NCBI GenBank assembly: GCA_045110335.1
Contig: JBGCGB010000001.1
Coordinates: forward strand, 124,001 to 188,000
Length of the DNA: 64,000 bases
Source of the DNA: CALBPI01 sp045110335
GTDB lineage: Bacteria; Pseudomonadota; Gammaproteobacteria; Steroidobacterales; Woeseiaceae
Reading direction: 5' to 3'
Both the position numbers and the translations under genes were made by a program. Under the pieces are notes generated by a model. That model did no database searches, had not been told where the DNA came from, and was given only the letters and a program-made list of their open reading frames with translations. This document shows positions 9,128 through 18,575 of this stretch, piece after piece; within the stretch, counting starts at the first letter, position 1; the number at the start of each line of letters is the position of its first letter.

Positions 9128-9825
9128 TCGGTCTTGCTCATCCCGAGCATTAGCTTGTTCGCCGAAGGTAATTGCAGTGCCCAGTCCCGCGCGGGCTTTT
9201 CCCGGTCGCCGGTGAGTGTTGCGGTTGCCCGCAAGGATCGACTGAGCGCGTTCGCATTCAGTCGTCGGTGATACGAGAACTTCTCGGCGAAGAACGGTAG
9301 AACATCTTCCAATGTGCCATCGGTATCCATAGCAAGTCTGAAGCCTTCGTAGAAGCGCCGTACGGCATCGGCGACTGGCGTCTCCTTTGATAAATTCTCA
9401 GACGGAACGATAGTCCAGGTTCGGTCCGCCAGTAAACGACAGGTGCCGGCGAAGCCTGCCTGTCTTACTTCCGACCATTCGTCCGGCGGAATCAAACTGA
9501 GTTCCCACCGCTCTCCGATGTAATACAAATAATTGATGGTGCCGACGGCCGGTTTGTATTTGAATTCCGCTGACAAGATCAGCATCGACGTAAAAAACTC
9601 GGCAAGCACCTGACGTTGCGGTTTCTGCACGACGCCGCGTGGCGAAGATGCGTACCAATCCATCAGGAAACCAACGGTTCCCTGACCATGCGCATAAGTC
9701 TCCGGTAATGCGACCGCGGAATCATCGTAGTGACGTTGTGACAACGGACCACGTGAATCTATATCACCCGGGCGCACGGGTAGCGGGATAGATTGACGGT
9801 CGTTGTCTTTAGGGTGATCAGTCAT
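9124..9825 (-). CDS. DUF2452-like cytoplasmic protein
   Basis: A 233-residue soluble protein without signal or membrane segments. The central part (INYLYYIGERWELSLIPPDEW, then FAGTCRLLADRTWTIV) follows the pattern I associate with DUF2452, a family shared by bacteria and animals and of unknown function; this assignment is tentative. Its stop overlaps that of the broken lipoprotein gene by four bases (TTAA at 9124-9127). The ribosome binding site before the ATG is weak. Confidence 0.6.
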   Translation of the reverse strand: MTDHPKDNDRQSIPLPVRPGDIDSRGPLSQRHYDDSAVALPETYAHGQGTVGFLMDWYASSPRGVVQKPQRQVLAEFFTSMLILSAEFKYKPAVGTINYLYYIGERWELSLIPPDEWSEVRQAGFAGTCRLLADRTWTIVPSENLSKETPVADAVRRFYEGFRLAMDTDGTLEDVLPFFAEKFSYHRRLNANALSRSLRATATLTGDREKPARDWALQLPSANKLMLGMSKTD

Positions 9826-10107
9826 TCAAGGGGCCGGAAAATTAGGTCATTCGCTGGTTAATTGTACACCGCGATCATCTGCGTATTCAGGAGTTCGCCA
9901 GTATGCTTTCGTTAGATGCACGTTTATCGCTGTCACTTACTTGATCTTTGTATTTGTGTCGATAGCGCGTCAAGGTTATACGGCAAATGTCTGTGTCTTC
10001 GCCATCGACGCGCGCCTCATTACGGCGTGACTTTAGAGCTGCAGGTTCGTCAACCCGGTGTCATGCAGATACACTGCTAGCCGGAAAACCAACAAGGCAG
10101 GATTGCG

Positions 10108-11406
10108 ATGCAGCCGTTTTTGGAAAAGTTAACGTTCCTGAAGAATTTGCCAGCCCAATTCGGTGCCTGGGTCAGTACGCCAGGCTTCTATGCCCAAGTC
10201 GCTGCGGTTGTTGCTGCCGTGCTGCTCGGTTGGCTGAGTACGATTCTGGTGCGTCGTTTGTTGAGCCGCTGGCTTGGCGCGTCTCTCGCTGATCGATATC
10301 CGCGACTTGCGCCGCTAATTTTTCCCGTGCTGTTGCTGTTTTTTACCGGTGTTGGTGTCAGCGTCGTCGAAGCTCAGGAAATGCATGCGCTATTGATTCG
10401 TGGCGCTCGCGGCATTGCGTTTATTTACCTGTTGTTCGTCATCGCGTCTAACTTTGCCAAAGATGGCCCGATCAGTTTTTTCGTTCGCTGGCTGGGTATT
10501 CCCATGGCGACTCTGCACGTTTTCGGTTTGCTCGACAATGTAGCGGCCTATCTAGGCTCTGTCTCATTCCCGATTGGTAACCTCGAGATTTCGTTACTGG
10601 CGACGCTACGCACGCTGATCTTTGGCGTCTTGCTGTTCTGGTTCGGCCGTGCATCCAGCACAGCGGGCAAGCAAGCGATTCGGAATCAGGAACGTCTGGA
10701 TATCGGCACGCGCGAAGTATTGGCCAAGCTTTTTGAGATCGCGCTCTACGTCATTGTCTTTTTGCTACTGCTGCAAGTCATGGGTATTAATCTCACGGCT
10801 TTGGCGGTCTTTGGCGGTGCGTTAGGCGTTGGTCTCGGTTTCGGCTTGCAACAGATCGCATCCAACTTCATTTCCGGTCTCATTATTCTATTGGACCGTT
10901 CGGTGACGATTGGTGACTACATTGAACTCGAAGATGGACGTGCCGGCATTCTGAGAGACTTAACGATGCGTCATGGCGTGATAGAGACTTTTGATGGCAA
11001 GGACGTCATGGTGCCAAACGAGCGCTTTATCACGACGGCTTACACCAACTGGACGCACAAGGATCCGCAGCAACGCTATTCGATTGAGTTATCGGTTGCC
11101 TATTCGACGGATCTAGACCTTCTTTTTGACAACATCCGTGAGATTTGTCACCAGCATCCACAAGTGATCAGCGGCAGCGATGTGCCAAAGCTGATGCGAC
11201 CTGATGCCGAGATCGCGAGCTTTGGCGACTCGGGAATTGATGTCTTGGTTGAGTTCTGGATGGATGGTATCGATGATGGTGAGAATCGGGTTGGTGCAGA
11301 TTTGATGCATTCGATCTGGCGGTCGATTCAAGATCACGGCATGGAGATTCCCTATCCCCAGCGCGAAGTCAGAATCATCAATGAGCAAGGCGAATCAACA
11401 ACCTAG
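10108..11406 (+). CDS. MscS-family mechanosensitive ion channel
   Basis: A 432-residue inner-membrane protein with about five transmembrane segments in the first 240 residues. The pore-lining helix is recognisable in the Gly/Ala-rich FGGALGVGLGFGLQQIASNFISGLIIL, followed by the beta domain LDRSVTIGDYIEL and the MVPNERF(I)TT motif, then the C-terminal alpha/beta vestibule domain. It opens under membrane tension to release solutes on osmotic downshock. AAGGCAGG precedes the ATG. The 282 bases upstream hold no gene. Confidence 0.9.
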   Translation: MQPFLEKLTFLKNLPAQFGAWVSTPGFYAQVAAVVAAVLLGWLSTILVRRLLSRWLGASLADRYPRLAPLIFPVLLLFFTGVGVSVVEAQEMHALLIRGARGIAFIYLLFVIASNFAKDGPISFFVRWLGIPMATLHVFGLLDNVAAYLGSVSFPIGNLEISLLATLRTLIFGVLLFWFGRASSTAGKQAIRNQERLDIGTREVLAKLFEIALYVIVFLLLLQVMGINLTALAVFGGALGVGLGFGLQQIASNFISGLIILLDRSVTIGDYIELEDGRAGILRDLTMRHGVIETFDGKDVMVPNERFITTAYTNWTHKDPQQRYSIELSVAYSTDLDLLFDNIREICHQHPQVISGSDVPKLMRPDAEIASFGDSGIDVLVEFWMDGIDDGENRVGADLMHSIWRSIQDHGMEIPYPQREVRIINEQGESTT

Positions 11407-11601
11407 CCGCGTACTGGCGATGCGGCGAGAGGTTTCATCGTCCTAGGACTCGTATTGCTTAGCCAAAATCGCTTGCCGAGCGCTGGGTACGGTAAGACGC
11501 AGTCGGGATCTCTGGAGCCGGCATTGTTCGAAGAAACGACTAGCAAGTGAGCATGCCTCCTTAAGAATTTCGCCAGGGGGCCGCTACTGACGAACGCTAA
11601 A

Positions 11602-13845
11602 TTGTTATGGGTACACGCCGTGGCCATCAAAAACAGTCCCAAAGCGGATGGGCAGCTTGAAATATTCGCACACCAATTGCTTTCCGGACTGGGAGACGCA
11701 GAGGCGGTAGCGGTGCAAGACGCATCTGGTGGCCTCTTGGCAATAGCGCCGATCGATGTATCGAGTGCTGATTGGCTCCCGTTGTCGGCAGTTTCTCATG
11801 TGCAGGAATACACCCGCATGTCCGTGCCTGGCCTGCGAGTGAAACTCTGTTTTGAGGTGCCACTATGTCAAAGACCGGTTAAGACGCCTTTGGGCCGTCT
11901 CATCGTTCTCTTCAAAGATGATGAGCCTGCACGCCATATCAAAGCACTTTCCCGACAGCAGACGTTAATCGATTGCGTTTACCGCCAACTCGAGGTCCGG
12001 AAAGAACTCAGAGACGCACGTAGCGCCAGTTTGCAAAGCAACGCGGATCTCGACTTTCTGACGCGTTGTGATTCGATTGTCACGAGCATGAAGGCAAAGG
12101 CAGCTTTGCCATCATTGATCGCGGCGACCGCGGCGCATCTCGATTGTTCACTGATAGCGATGCTCGTACCGGACCAAAAATTGATTGAAGTCTGGCCGCA
12201 GGATCAATTGTCAATAGAAGAATCTCATGTGCGGACGTTGCGAAGCCTCGGACAGCTATTTGCGACTGTCCGAAAAGCAAGGCAAGTGATTATTTCCAGC
12301 GACAATACACTTGCTGAATCACTTCAATCCTCTGTCGGTTGCGGTAAGTTCATTATCGCGTCGCCAGTCAGCGACCAAGACGGTGACGTCCAGGGCATCT
12401 TCGTCGTCGTCCGAAACGAGCAGGCTTCGCGGGACCATGTCCGTCTCTCGAGAGCGCTATGTGTCAAGATGGAGTCATTGCTGTTCCGCCAATCCAAATC
12501 CACGTCGCGCCCCAAAGGTAGAAGATCGTTGATCCAGAGAATGGACGACGATATTACTAGGAACCCTGATGTGGAGAGAGCCATGATGGTTGTCGACATT
12601 GATCGACTGCATACCATCAACGATCGACATGGGCATGAGTTAGGCGACAAGACAATCACGGCTGTTCATGAATTATTGGACGCTATGGTGCCATCGCACG
12701 ACTTGGTTGTATCGCTGTCCGGAGATTTGTTGGGTGTCTATTTGAGCCAAGCTACAGAGCGAGAGGCCGTTACGGTCGCGGAGTCGATATTGCAGAAAGT
12801 GACCGAGCTGTCCGTACCCGGGCTCGGTGAGGAAACGCTATTGTCTGTCAGTATTGGTGTTGCACTAATGCCCGCATTTGCAAAGAGTGGCTCGGAAGCA
12901 GTCAGTGTGGCTGAAGTTGCATCGAGATCGGCCAAATCACGCGGTACGGGTCAGATGGTGATTTTCCGAGACCTCGACGCAAGTATCATGCAACGCCACC
13001 AAGATCTAAGTGAAATTGGTAATTTACAAAGTGCCCTCATCGAAAATCGCTTTGTCTTGTATGCTCAGCCGATTCGTGAGGTCGGCGTCGATGGAAGTTT
13101 TAGAAAATACGAGATACTAGTCCGTATGCGAGATCGGGACGGGCGTTTGATTCCTCCGAATCATTTCTTATCGGCCGCGGAACGTTATCAGATCATGCCC
13201 TCCGTAGATCGATGGGTGGTCACGCACGCATTGAAAGAGCTTGCACACGCGGAGAACCCGCTGGAAGTCAATCTATGTCGATTTGCGATCAATATTTCCG
13301 GTCAATCATTGACAGATCCGGACTTTGTTAAGTTTCTACTAAAGAGCATTCGCGACAGCGGCTTGTCACCTGACTCCCTATGCTTCGAAATCACAGAGTC
13401 GGCGGCCGTTCGTCGAATTGACGCGGCGATTGAGTTCATCCTCGCTGTTCGTCGCATAGGTTGTAGTGTTGCTATCGATGACTTTGGTACAGGACATTGT
13501 TCTTTCGCTTACTTGCATGAGATGCCTGTCGATTTCATCAAGATTGATGGCATGTTTGTTAAGAACATACTGGAGAGCGAGTTGTCAGTCGCCATCGTCA
13601 AAGGTGTTATCGGTATCGCGCGTGTCATGGGTGTTTCGACGGTTGCGGAATTTGTGGAACATTCTGCGATAGAAGAAAGAGTGGCTGAGCTTGGTGTGAC
13701 TCATGCGCAAGGTTACGGTGTGGGTCGCCCTCTGCCACTATCCAATATATTGGGTGATATGGAGACACCCTTTGAGCTGGGCCTAACTAGCACCATTCGC
13801 GTCGCTAATTTTGCATCGATGGATGAGACTCGCTCTTTGGCGTGA
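11602..13845 (+). CDS. GGDEF-EAL protein, probable c-di-GMP phosphodiesterase
   Basis: A 747-residue signalling protein. The N-terminal ~300 residues resemble a GAF-like sensory region without membrane helices. The GGDEF domain (about 310-460) keeps HGHELGDK, but the active-site loop reads S373-G-D-L-L377, so cyclase activity is unlikely. The EAL domain starts at E504-I-L506 and keeps the catalytic set: FAINISG, CFEITESA, AIDDFGTGH, DFIKIDGMF, AEFVEH and QGYGVGRPLP. It is therefore probably an active phosphodiesterase. The start is uncertain: TTG 11602 or GTG 11620, both with poor ribosome binding sites. Confidence 0.88.
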   Translation: MLWVHAVAIKNSPKADGQLEIFAHQLLSGLGDAEAVAVQDASGGLLAIAPIDVSSADWLPLSAVSHVQEYTRMSVPGLRVKLCFEVPLCQRPVKTPLGRLIVLFKDDEPARHIKALSRQQTLIDCVYRQLEVRKELRDARSASLQSNADLDFLTRCDSIVTSMKAKAALPSLIAATAAHLDCSLIAMLVPDQKLIEVWPQDQLSIEESHVRTLRSLGQLFATVRKARQVIISSDNTLAESLQSSVGCGKFIIASPVSDQDGDVQGIFVVVRNEQASRDHVRLSRALCVKMESLLFRQSKSTSRPKGRRSLIQRMDDDITRNPDVERAMMVVDIDRLHTINDRHGHELGDKTITAVHELLDAMVPSHDLVVSLSGDLLGVYLSQATEREAVTVAESILQKVTELSVPGLGEETLLSVSIGVALMPAFAKSGSEAVSVAEVASRSAKSRGTGQMVIFRDLDASIMQRHQDLSEIGNLQSALIENRFVLYAQPIREVGVDGSFRKYEILVRMRDRDGRLIPPNHFLSAAERYQIMPSVDRWVVTHALKELAHAENPLEVNLCRFAINISGQSLTDPDFVKFLLKSIRDSGLSPDSLCFEITESAAVRRIDAAIEFILAVRRIGCSVAIDDFGTGHCSFAYLHEMPVDFIKIDGMFVKNILESELSVAIVKGVIGIARVMGVSTVAEFVEHSAIEERVAELGVTHAQGYGVGRPLPLSNILGDMETPFELGLTSTIRVANFASMDETRSLA

Positions 13846-14001
13846 TTCCTGGGCAGCCCTGCGGCCTTGTTCTTGATAGTTTGTTTGCGAGAGTCCAGTT
13901 GCCATAATGGCGTGCAGAATTTTGACGAGGCGTCGACCAGCCGTTTCGCGTAAAATGCCGGTATAAATTTGGTTTCACTATCCATTGTGGGGGACAGCAC
14001 C

Positions 14002-14895
14002 TTGAGTAACTTCGAAAAACAACTGGCAAAATTCCGAACTGATAATGGTTTCATCGCGGCATTGGATCAAAGTGGTGGCAGCACGCCAAAAGCATTGGGT
14101 CTGTACGGTGTGACTGAGGATGCCTGGTCCAGCGATGATGAAATGTTCGGACTGGTTCACGATATGCGCTCACGTATCATTACGAGCCCGTCTTTCAGCG
14201 GTAAGAGAATTCTCGCCGCGATTTTGTTTGAAAACACGATGGACAGAGATATCAAAGGCGTTCCGACACCCGAATATCTCTGGGAAAACAACAATGTGGT
14301 GCCGCTGCTTAAGGTCGACAAAGGTCTTGCGGACGAGAATGACGGCGTTCAGCTGATGAAGCCAATGCCGGATCTGGGTGCCTTGTTGGAGAAAGCCAAG
14401 TCGAAGGGTATTTTTGGTACGAAGATGCGATCGGTGATCAAGCAGGCCAGCGCTTCAGGCATCGGTGCCGTCGTTGCGCAGCAATTCGAAGTTGGATTGC
14501 AGATCGTCAATGCGGGCCTTGTGCCGATTATCGAACCGGAAGTCGATATTCACTGCCCGGACAAAGCGGAGGCAGAAGCGCTGTTGAAGAGCGCCATCAT
14601 CAACCATTTGAACCAACTTGAGTCAGGTCAATTGGTCATGTTGAAGCTGACCTTGCCGGAAGAAGATAATCTCTACGCAGAGTGTGTTGCGCACCCCAAC
14701 GTGTTGAAAGTCGTCGCCCTGTCGGGTGGTTACAGCCGCGAAGAGGCCAATGCACGATTGTCGCGACAACAAGGCATGATCGCGAGTTTCTCTCGCGCTT
14801 TGTCGGAGGGCTTGTCTGCCCAGCAATCTGACGCCGAGTTCGATGCAACACTAGACGCCTCTATTCAGGCAATTGTCGACGCGTCGAGCACGTAG
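14002..14895 (+). CDS. fda: Class I fructose-bisphosphate aldolase
   Basis: About 297 residues. The start IAALDQSGGSTPKALGLYGV and later VMLKLTLPEEDN (Schiff-base lysine region) and VVALSGGYSREEAN are characteristic of the bacterial class I aldolase that splits fructose 1,6-bisphosphate in glycolysis/gluconeogenesis. I chose TTG 14002 because GGGGGA lies about eight bases upstream and the protein then begins like its homologues; another TTG at 13969 would add 11 unlikely residues. It stands alone and converges with the GNAT gene. Confidence 0.9.
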   Translation: MSNFEKQLAKFRTDNGFIAALDQSGGSTPKALGLYGVTEDAWSSDDEMFGLVHDMRSRIITSPSFSGKRILAAILFENTMDRDIKGVPTPEYLWENNNVVPLLKVDKGLADENDGVQLMKPMPDLGALLEKAKSKGIFGTKMRSVIKQASASGIGAVVAQQFEVGLQIVNAGLVPIIEPEVDIHCPDKAEAEALLKSAIINHLNQLESGQLVMLKLTLPEEDNLYAECVAHPNVLKVVALSGGYSREEANARLSRQQGMIASFSRALSEGLSAQQSDAEFDATLDASIQAIVDASST

Positions 14896-14896
14896 A

Positions 14897-15940
14897 CTAA
14901 AGGTCACGCGCTGCCAGCCGGATCGTGATGTCCGGCGGCAGCGCTTGTTGGTCACCACGCCCCATGATGCGAAGTTTGCTCGCTCGCGTCATCGCTTGCT
15001 TACCCAGTACGCCACTCTTCAGCATCAAGCGATGACGCTCGATATCGTCGTTCAGCGTCACTACGGCGAAGTGACACTCATGTTGTTTTAACAAGTGTTC
15101 TATCAGCGTTGACCAGGCCGCCTCCATGCCAGGTTCAAAGATGGCGTCCGTGATGGTCACATAGCGAAACCGACGTGGATCAAAACGACGCCGGGCTGGT
15201 GGAAACAAAGGGACGAGTTTCTCAACGAAGAAACCAGAAAGACCGTCCATCGGTGCCAAACACAGTTCATTGAGCGCAAATCGACAACCAATATTAGCGT
15301 TGTTTGTAAGGCCAGCCCAGTGCGTATGTGAATGATCACCAAACGTAAGTTCGGCGCCGTTAGTGAGGCTGTCCAGATGCTCTCTGGCGGCATCACTGAT
15401 CTGATCGGTTACTTGATGGCGGCTTAGGGAGCGACGCACAAATTGACGATAGATCAGGCAGTGACTCAGAGTGCCCAGCAGACGCATCCCGCGTGCTTCC
15501 AGCAGTTTTATAGACCTTGTGTTTTCCGCATCAATGCACCCGTATGTCATCACTGGTTGAGCTTGTGCGGCCGCTTGACCGTCGATCCATGACAACGTCG
15601 CATCGACCATTCTCGCGCCGAGTCCCTGTGCGCGAAAAGTCTCGTCAATGGTTAGCAGTCCCCGGTAAAAACCCAGCACCGGCGTACCGTTCATGTTGAG
15701 ATTCTGGCGGTCGACGAGATAGCTGCCGACGAGCTTGCCGGCATAAGTTAGCGAAAGATAGTGCGGCCATTCAAAGCGTCGAATTTGATCTCGCAACGTG
15801 CGCCGTTGATATTGCTTCCCCGTCGGACCGAACCAGACAGTCGACACGTAATCTAGCCAAGCGTCACTGGCAAAAGGCGAAATACTGAGCTTGGCAGGTC
15901 CATCCCGCCAGATGACTTCATTCGGGTCAGGCTTCGTCAT
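14897..15940 (-). CDS. GNAT family N-acetyltransferase, possibly tandem
   Basis: A 347-residue protein. The N-terminal half has the acetyl-CoA-binding motif A (LTIDETFRAQGLGARMV, about 130-150) followed by CIDAENTRSIKLLEARGMRLLGT. The C-terminal half (FRYVTITDAIFEPGMEAAWSTL, then NDDIERHRLMLKSGVLG) looks like a second, degenerate GNAT fold. I chose ATG 15940 (MTKPDPNEV); it overlaps the end of the upstream ATP-grasp gene by 14 bases, which implies translational coupling. The pair may act on one substrate, one enzyme ligating and the other acylating; this is inference. Confidence 0.75.
   Translation of the reverse strand: MTKPDPNEVIWRDGPAKLSISPFASDAWLDYVSTVWFGPTGKQYQRRTLRDQIRRFEWPHYLSLTYAGKLVGSYLVDRQNLNMNGTPVLGFYRGLLTIDETFRAQGLGARMVDATLSWIDGQAAAQAQPVMTYGCIDAENTRSIKLLEARGMRLLGTLSHCLIYRQFVRRSLSRHQVTDQISDAAREHLDSLTNGAELTFGDHSHTHWAGLTNNANIGCRFALNELCLAPMDGLSGFFVEKLVPLFPPARRRFDPRRFRYVTITDAIFEPGMEAAWSTLIEHLLKQHECHFAVVTLNDDIERHRLMLKSGVLGKQAMTRASKLRIMGRGDQQALPPDITIRLAARDL
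14908..14944. terminator. Strong hairpin between convergent genes, candidate bidirectional terminator
   Basis: GCGCTGCC (14908-14915) pairs with GGCAGCGC (14937-14944), and inside it CCGGA (14918-14922) pairs with TCCGG (14931-14935). The hairpin follows the aldolase stop by 12 bases and lies inside the last codons of the convergent GNAT gene. No U-run follows on either strand, so it would be a non-classical terminator or an mRNA-end stabiliser. Confidence 0.4.
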
Positions 15941-17060
15941 GTCCCGTCCATTCGAGGTCCAGCGTGGAAACTTCTGCAAAAGTCGCCCGTCGAGCGATGG
16001 CTTTGGAAATGATGGGCCACGTTGATAAGAATGCCAGAAGGAAGACGCCGGGGTCACGCTTGTCCCAAGTAATGTCGGTTGCATCACGAATGGCTTGTCC
16101 CGTTTTTCGGCGTTGATCCGGTCGCCAAAATACGGTCAAGTAGTGTGTTAGTGCTGACCAAAATTCTTGCAGCACTCTAGTCGGCGCTGGCATCAACTGT
16201 TCCAGGTTTCCGGCGATCGCGTCAGCGAGGTTCTCTTTGTCAAAAAAGTGAAGCCCGCTCGTCGCTCGTGGGTTGCATTCAATCGCTATAACGCGATCAT
16301 CGGACTCAATGATGGCATCGATTGAAATGAAACCAGAATACTGGGTATGAGTGACTAGACCGGCAAGCCAGGCGGTCACAGCCGGCCTTTCAATCCGTTC
16401 AAAAACGATGGCGACGCTGCCATGCCTAACGACGGCCCGATAGCAAACATGGGCGATGATTCTGCCGCCGCGAGTGATCGCAAAAGCGCTGACTTCCTCA
16501 CCGGAAATCGCTTGTTGAATCAGCATGCCAGTGACCAAAGGCGCATCGGCAGCGCGCTGAAGTCTCTTGACCGATCGACCCGAGCAGGAGTACTCGGGTT
16601 TTTCGAAAACGTCTCCGGCGGCGATGAGTTCTGCGGCCAATGGCGTTCCCGAGCGCGCGGTTTTTGGTACATCCAAACCGGCCTCAAGTGCGGTCTCGAT
16701 GAAACCGAGTTTCGAATGCAAACGCCGTGTTGTTGCGGCGTCGGACGAAAATAGTCTGCAATGATCGGGCAACTGTGATGCAAGCGCTACGACATGCATT
16801 GTCTCCTCTGAAACAGGCACGATGAGCGTGACCGCTTCTTGCTCGACAATGTCGAGAATTGCTCGTCGGTAACCCTCTGGATCTTGTGCTGGCGCTGGGG
16901 TCGCATAGGCACGGTCGACGGATCGCGATGTTCTCGCCAGATGCCAGCGAAAAGGCTCGGCAATCAAGACGCGCCAGCCGGCTGCGCTGAAGCTGCGAGC
17001 CAGATCGATCGAAGGTGGCAGTCGCCCGAGTGTAATTAGTACCGTAAATGGAATGGTCAA
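15927..17060 (-). CDS. ATP-grasp ligase-like protein
   Basis: A 377-residue cytoplasmic protein with an N-terminal pre-ATP-grasp fold (VLITLGRLPPSIDLARSFSAAGWRVLIAEP), a lysine-bearing nucleotide-binding segment (DVFEKPEYSCSGRSVKRL), GMLIQQAISGEEVSAFAI, and the metal-binding end of the domain GFISIDAIIESDDRVIAIECNPRATSGLHFF. ATP-grasp enzymes join a carboxylate, via an acyl phosphate, to an amine or thiol. It heads the operon with the overlapping GNAT and is divergent from the P450 gene across ~138 bases. The substrate is not predictable. Confidence 0.8.
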   Translation of the reverse strand: MTIPFTVLITLGRLPPSIDLARSFSAAGWRVLIAEPFRWHLARTSRSVDRAYATPAPAQDPEGYRRAILDIVEQEAVTLIVPVSEETMHVVALASQLPDHCRLFSSDAATTRRLHSKLGFIETALEAGLDVPKTARSGTPLAAELIAAGDVFEKPEYSCSGRSVKRLQRAADAPLVTGMLIQQAISGEEVSAFAITRGGRIIAHVCYRAVVRHGSVAIVFERIERPAVTAWLAGLVTHTQYSGFISIDAIIESDDRVIAIECNPRATSGLHFFDKENLADAIAGNLEQLMPAPTRVLQEFWSALTHYLTVFWRPDQRRKTGQAIRDATDITWDKRDPGVFLLAFLSTWPIISKAIARRATFAEVSTLDLEWTGHDEA

Positions 17061-17121
17061 TGCCTACTCGTTAGCCGATGGCGTTCAGATATTGAAAGGT
17101 TGCCATGTGCAGCAGACCGTC

Positions 17122-17169
17122 GCAATGTGCAATGTGTGTAGCAATGACGGTGGCGGCGTCCTATATACT
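17122..17169 (+). promoter_or_regulatory. Candidate P450-crtD promoter with GCAATG repeats
   Basis: A TATACT -10-like box (17164-17169) sits 29 bases before the P450 start codon. There is no -35-like hexamer at the right distance. Instead three copies of GCAATG lie at 17122, 17129 and 17141, covering the -35 position. This would suit an activator-dependent promoter. It is a visual call only. Confidence 0.3.
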
Positions 17170-17198
17170 GTGCGAACTGTTGATCAAGACCAGACACT

Positions 17199-18575
17199 AT
17201 GCTCTACACGCCACCCGCGCCCAAACCAATGACCCCGCTTAGATCCTTGCTGCGTGTCATACGACAGGGTGATGGTGATCTGCTGTCACTGGTGCCAGAG
17301 GCCGCCTATCGATTGCCGCTTACGCACCTTGGCTATTCTCGTCGCTCCATACTGTTGATTAATGACCCCGAATTGGCTCGCGATGTGTTGACTGATCCTA
17401 CACCCATTTTCCCGAAGAATGATTTGATGGTCGGTGCGCTTGCGCCTTTGGTGGGCGAGTCCATTTTTGTTTCTAGCGGAGAACCGTGGCGCCGGCAACG
17501 CGAGATGGTTGATCCGGCGTTCTCGCATATGCGCATTAACCATGCGTTTGATGCCATGCAAGAGGGTGTACGCGCGTATTGTAATCTCCTTGATCAAGCC
17601 GCGCAGACTGAGACACCCATTTCACTTGATTTCGCGATGAGTGAGCTAACGGCCGACATCATTTGCCGTACTATTTTCTCTACGTCTTTAGAGGGCCAAA
17701 CGGCGCGCGATGTTTTCGAGGCTTTTGCCGTTTTTGAGGCAAGCGTCGCCAATGTCAATTTATGGCAACTCATTTTTGCCAAGCCGTGGTCTGAGGTGCG
17801 TCAGCCCAAAGCGGTACTGGATGCTTGCCGGGTGATTCGTGAACGCATTGGAGAGCTGTTGGCGCCGCGACTGCGTGATCCTGAAGCCGGGGGAGACGAT
17901 ATCGCGACGGCTATTATCGCGGCGCGGGATCCGGCGACCGGTGAAGGGTTCACCGAGAAAGAGCTTATCGATCAAATCGGCGTTTTTTTTCTAGCGGGGC
18001 ATGAGACAACAGCCAGCGTGTTGACGTGGGTGTTTTTCATCCTGTCGCAGCAGCCGGACCTCGCCAACACATTGCGTGATGAAGTCAATGATGTGACTAA
18101 CGGTGGCCCGGTCACATTTTCGTCAGTGAAACGACTAACCCGAATCCGCAGCGTGTTCAGGGAAACGCTGCGGTTGTATCCCCCGATTACTTTCATCCCG
18201 CGGGTTGCCGCTGAGGCGACGACGATTGGTGGCGTTAAAGTCAAGAAAGGTGCGATGCTCATGATTTCCCCATGGACGGCGCATCGCAACAAAGCGCTTT
18301 GGCGCGACGCGTCACAGTTTGATCCGATGCGGTTTCACGCCGACAATGACCATGATGAGGATGAGGGCATCTTCATGTCCTTCGGGCTTGGGCCAAGGGT
18401 GTGTGTCGGCGCTGCATTTGCGACCATCGAAAGTGCGTTGATTATTGCAGAACTTGTACGTCGCTATGATTTCTCCGTTCAGAACGCCGATGCTGTTAGA
18501 CCGGTCGCAAGACTGACCACAAAACCTGCATCAGAAATAGCGTGTGTTGTGCGTCTTAGGGAAGGTGCGAATTGA
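17199..18575 (+). CDS. Cytochrome P450, probably carotenoid or lipid modifying
   Basis: A 458-residue soluble P450. The I-helix oxygen-activation motif AGHETT is at 266-271, the ExxR motif in RETLRLYPP, and the heme-ligand loop MSFGLGPRVCVGAAFA has the thiolate at Cys402. There is no N-terminal membrane anchor, so electrons would come from a ferredoxin or a reductase, neither of which is encoded nearby. Its stop overlaps the start of the CrtD-like desaturase gene, so the two are translationally coupled, and hydroxylation of a carotenoid is the natural guess. Confidence 0.9.
   Translation: MLYTPPAPKPMTPLRSLLRVIRQGDGDLLSLVPEAAYRLPLTHLGYSRRSILLINDPELARDVLTDPTPIFPKNDLMVGALAPLVGESIFVSSGEPWRRQREMVDPAFSHMRINHAFDAMQEGVRAYCNLLDQAAQTETPISLDFAMSELTADIICRTIFSTSLEGQTARDVFEAFAVFEASVANVNLWQLIFAKPWSEVRQPKAVLDACRVIRERIGELLAPRLRDPEAGGDDIATAIIAARDPATGEGFTEKELIDQIGVFFLAGHETTASVLTWVFFILSQQPDLANTLRDEVNDVTNGGPVTFSSVKRLTRIRSVFRETLRLYPPITFIPRVAAEATTIGGVKVKKGAMLMISPWTAHRNKALWRDASQFDPMRFHADNDHDEDEGIFMSFGLGPRVCVGAAFATIESALIIAELVRRYDFSVQNADAVRPVARLTTKPASEIACVVRLREGAN

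Noticed and set aside
15157..15396. Minus-strand frame inside the GNAT gene
   Set aside because: It overlaps the coherent GNAT frame and has no recognisable domain.
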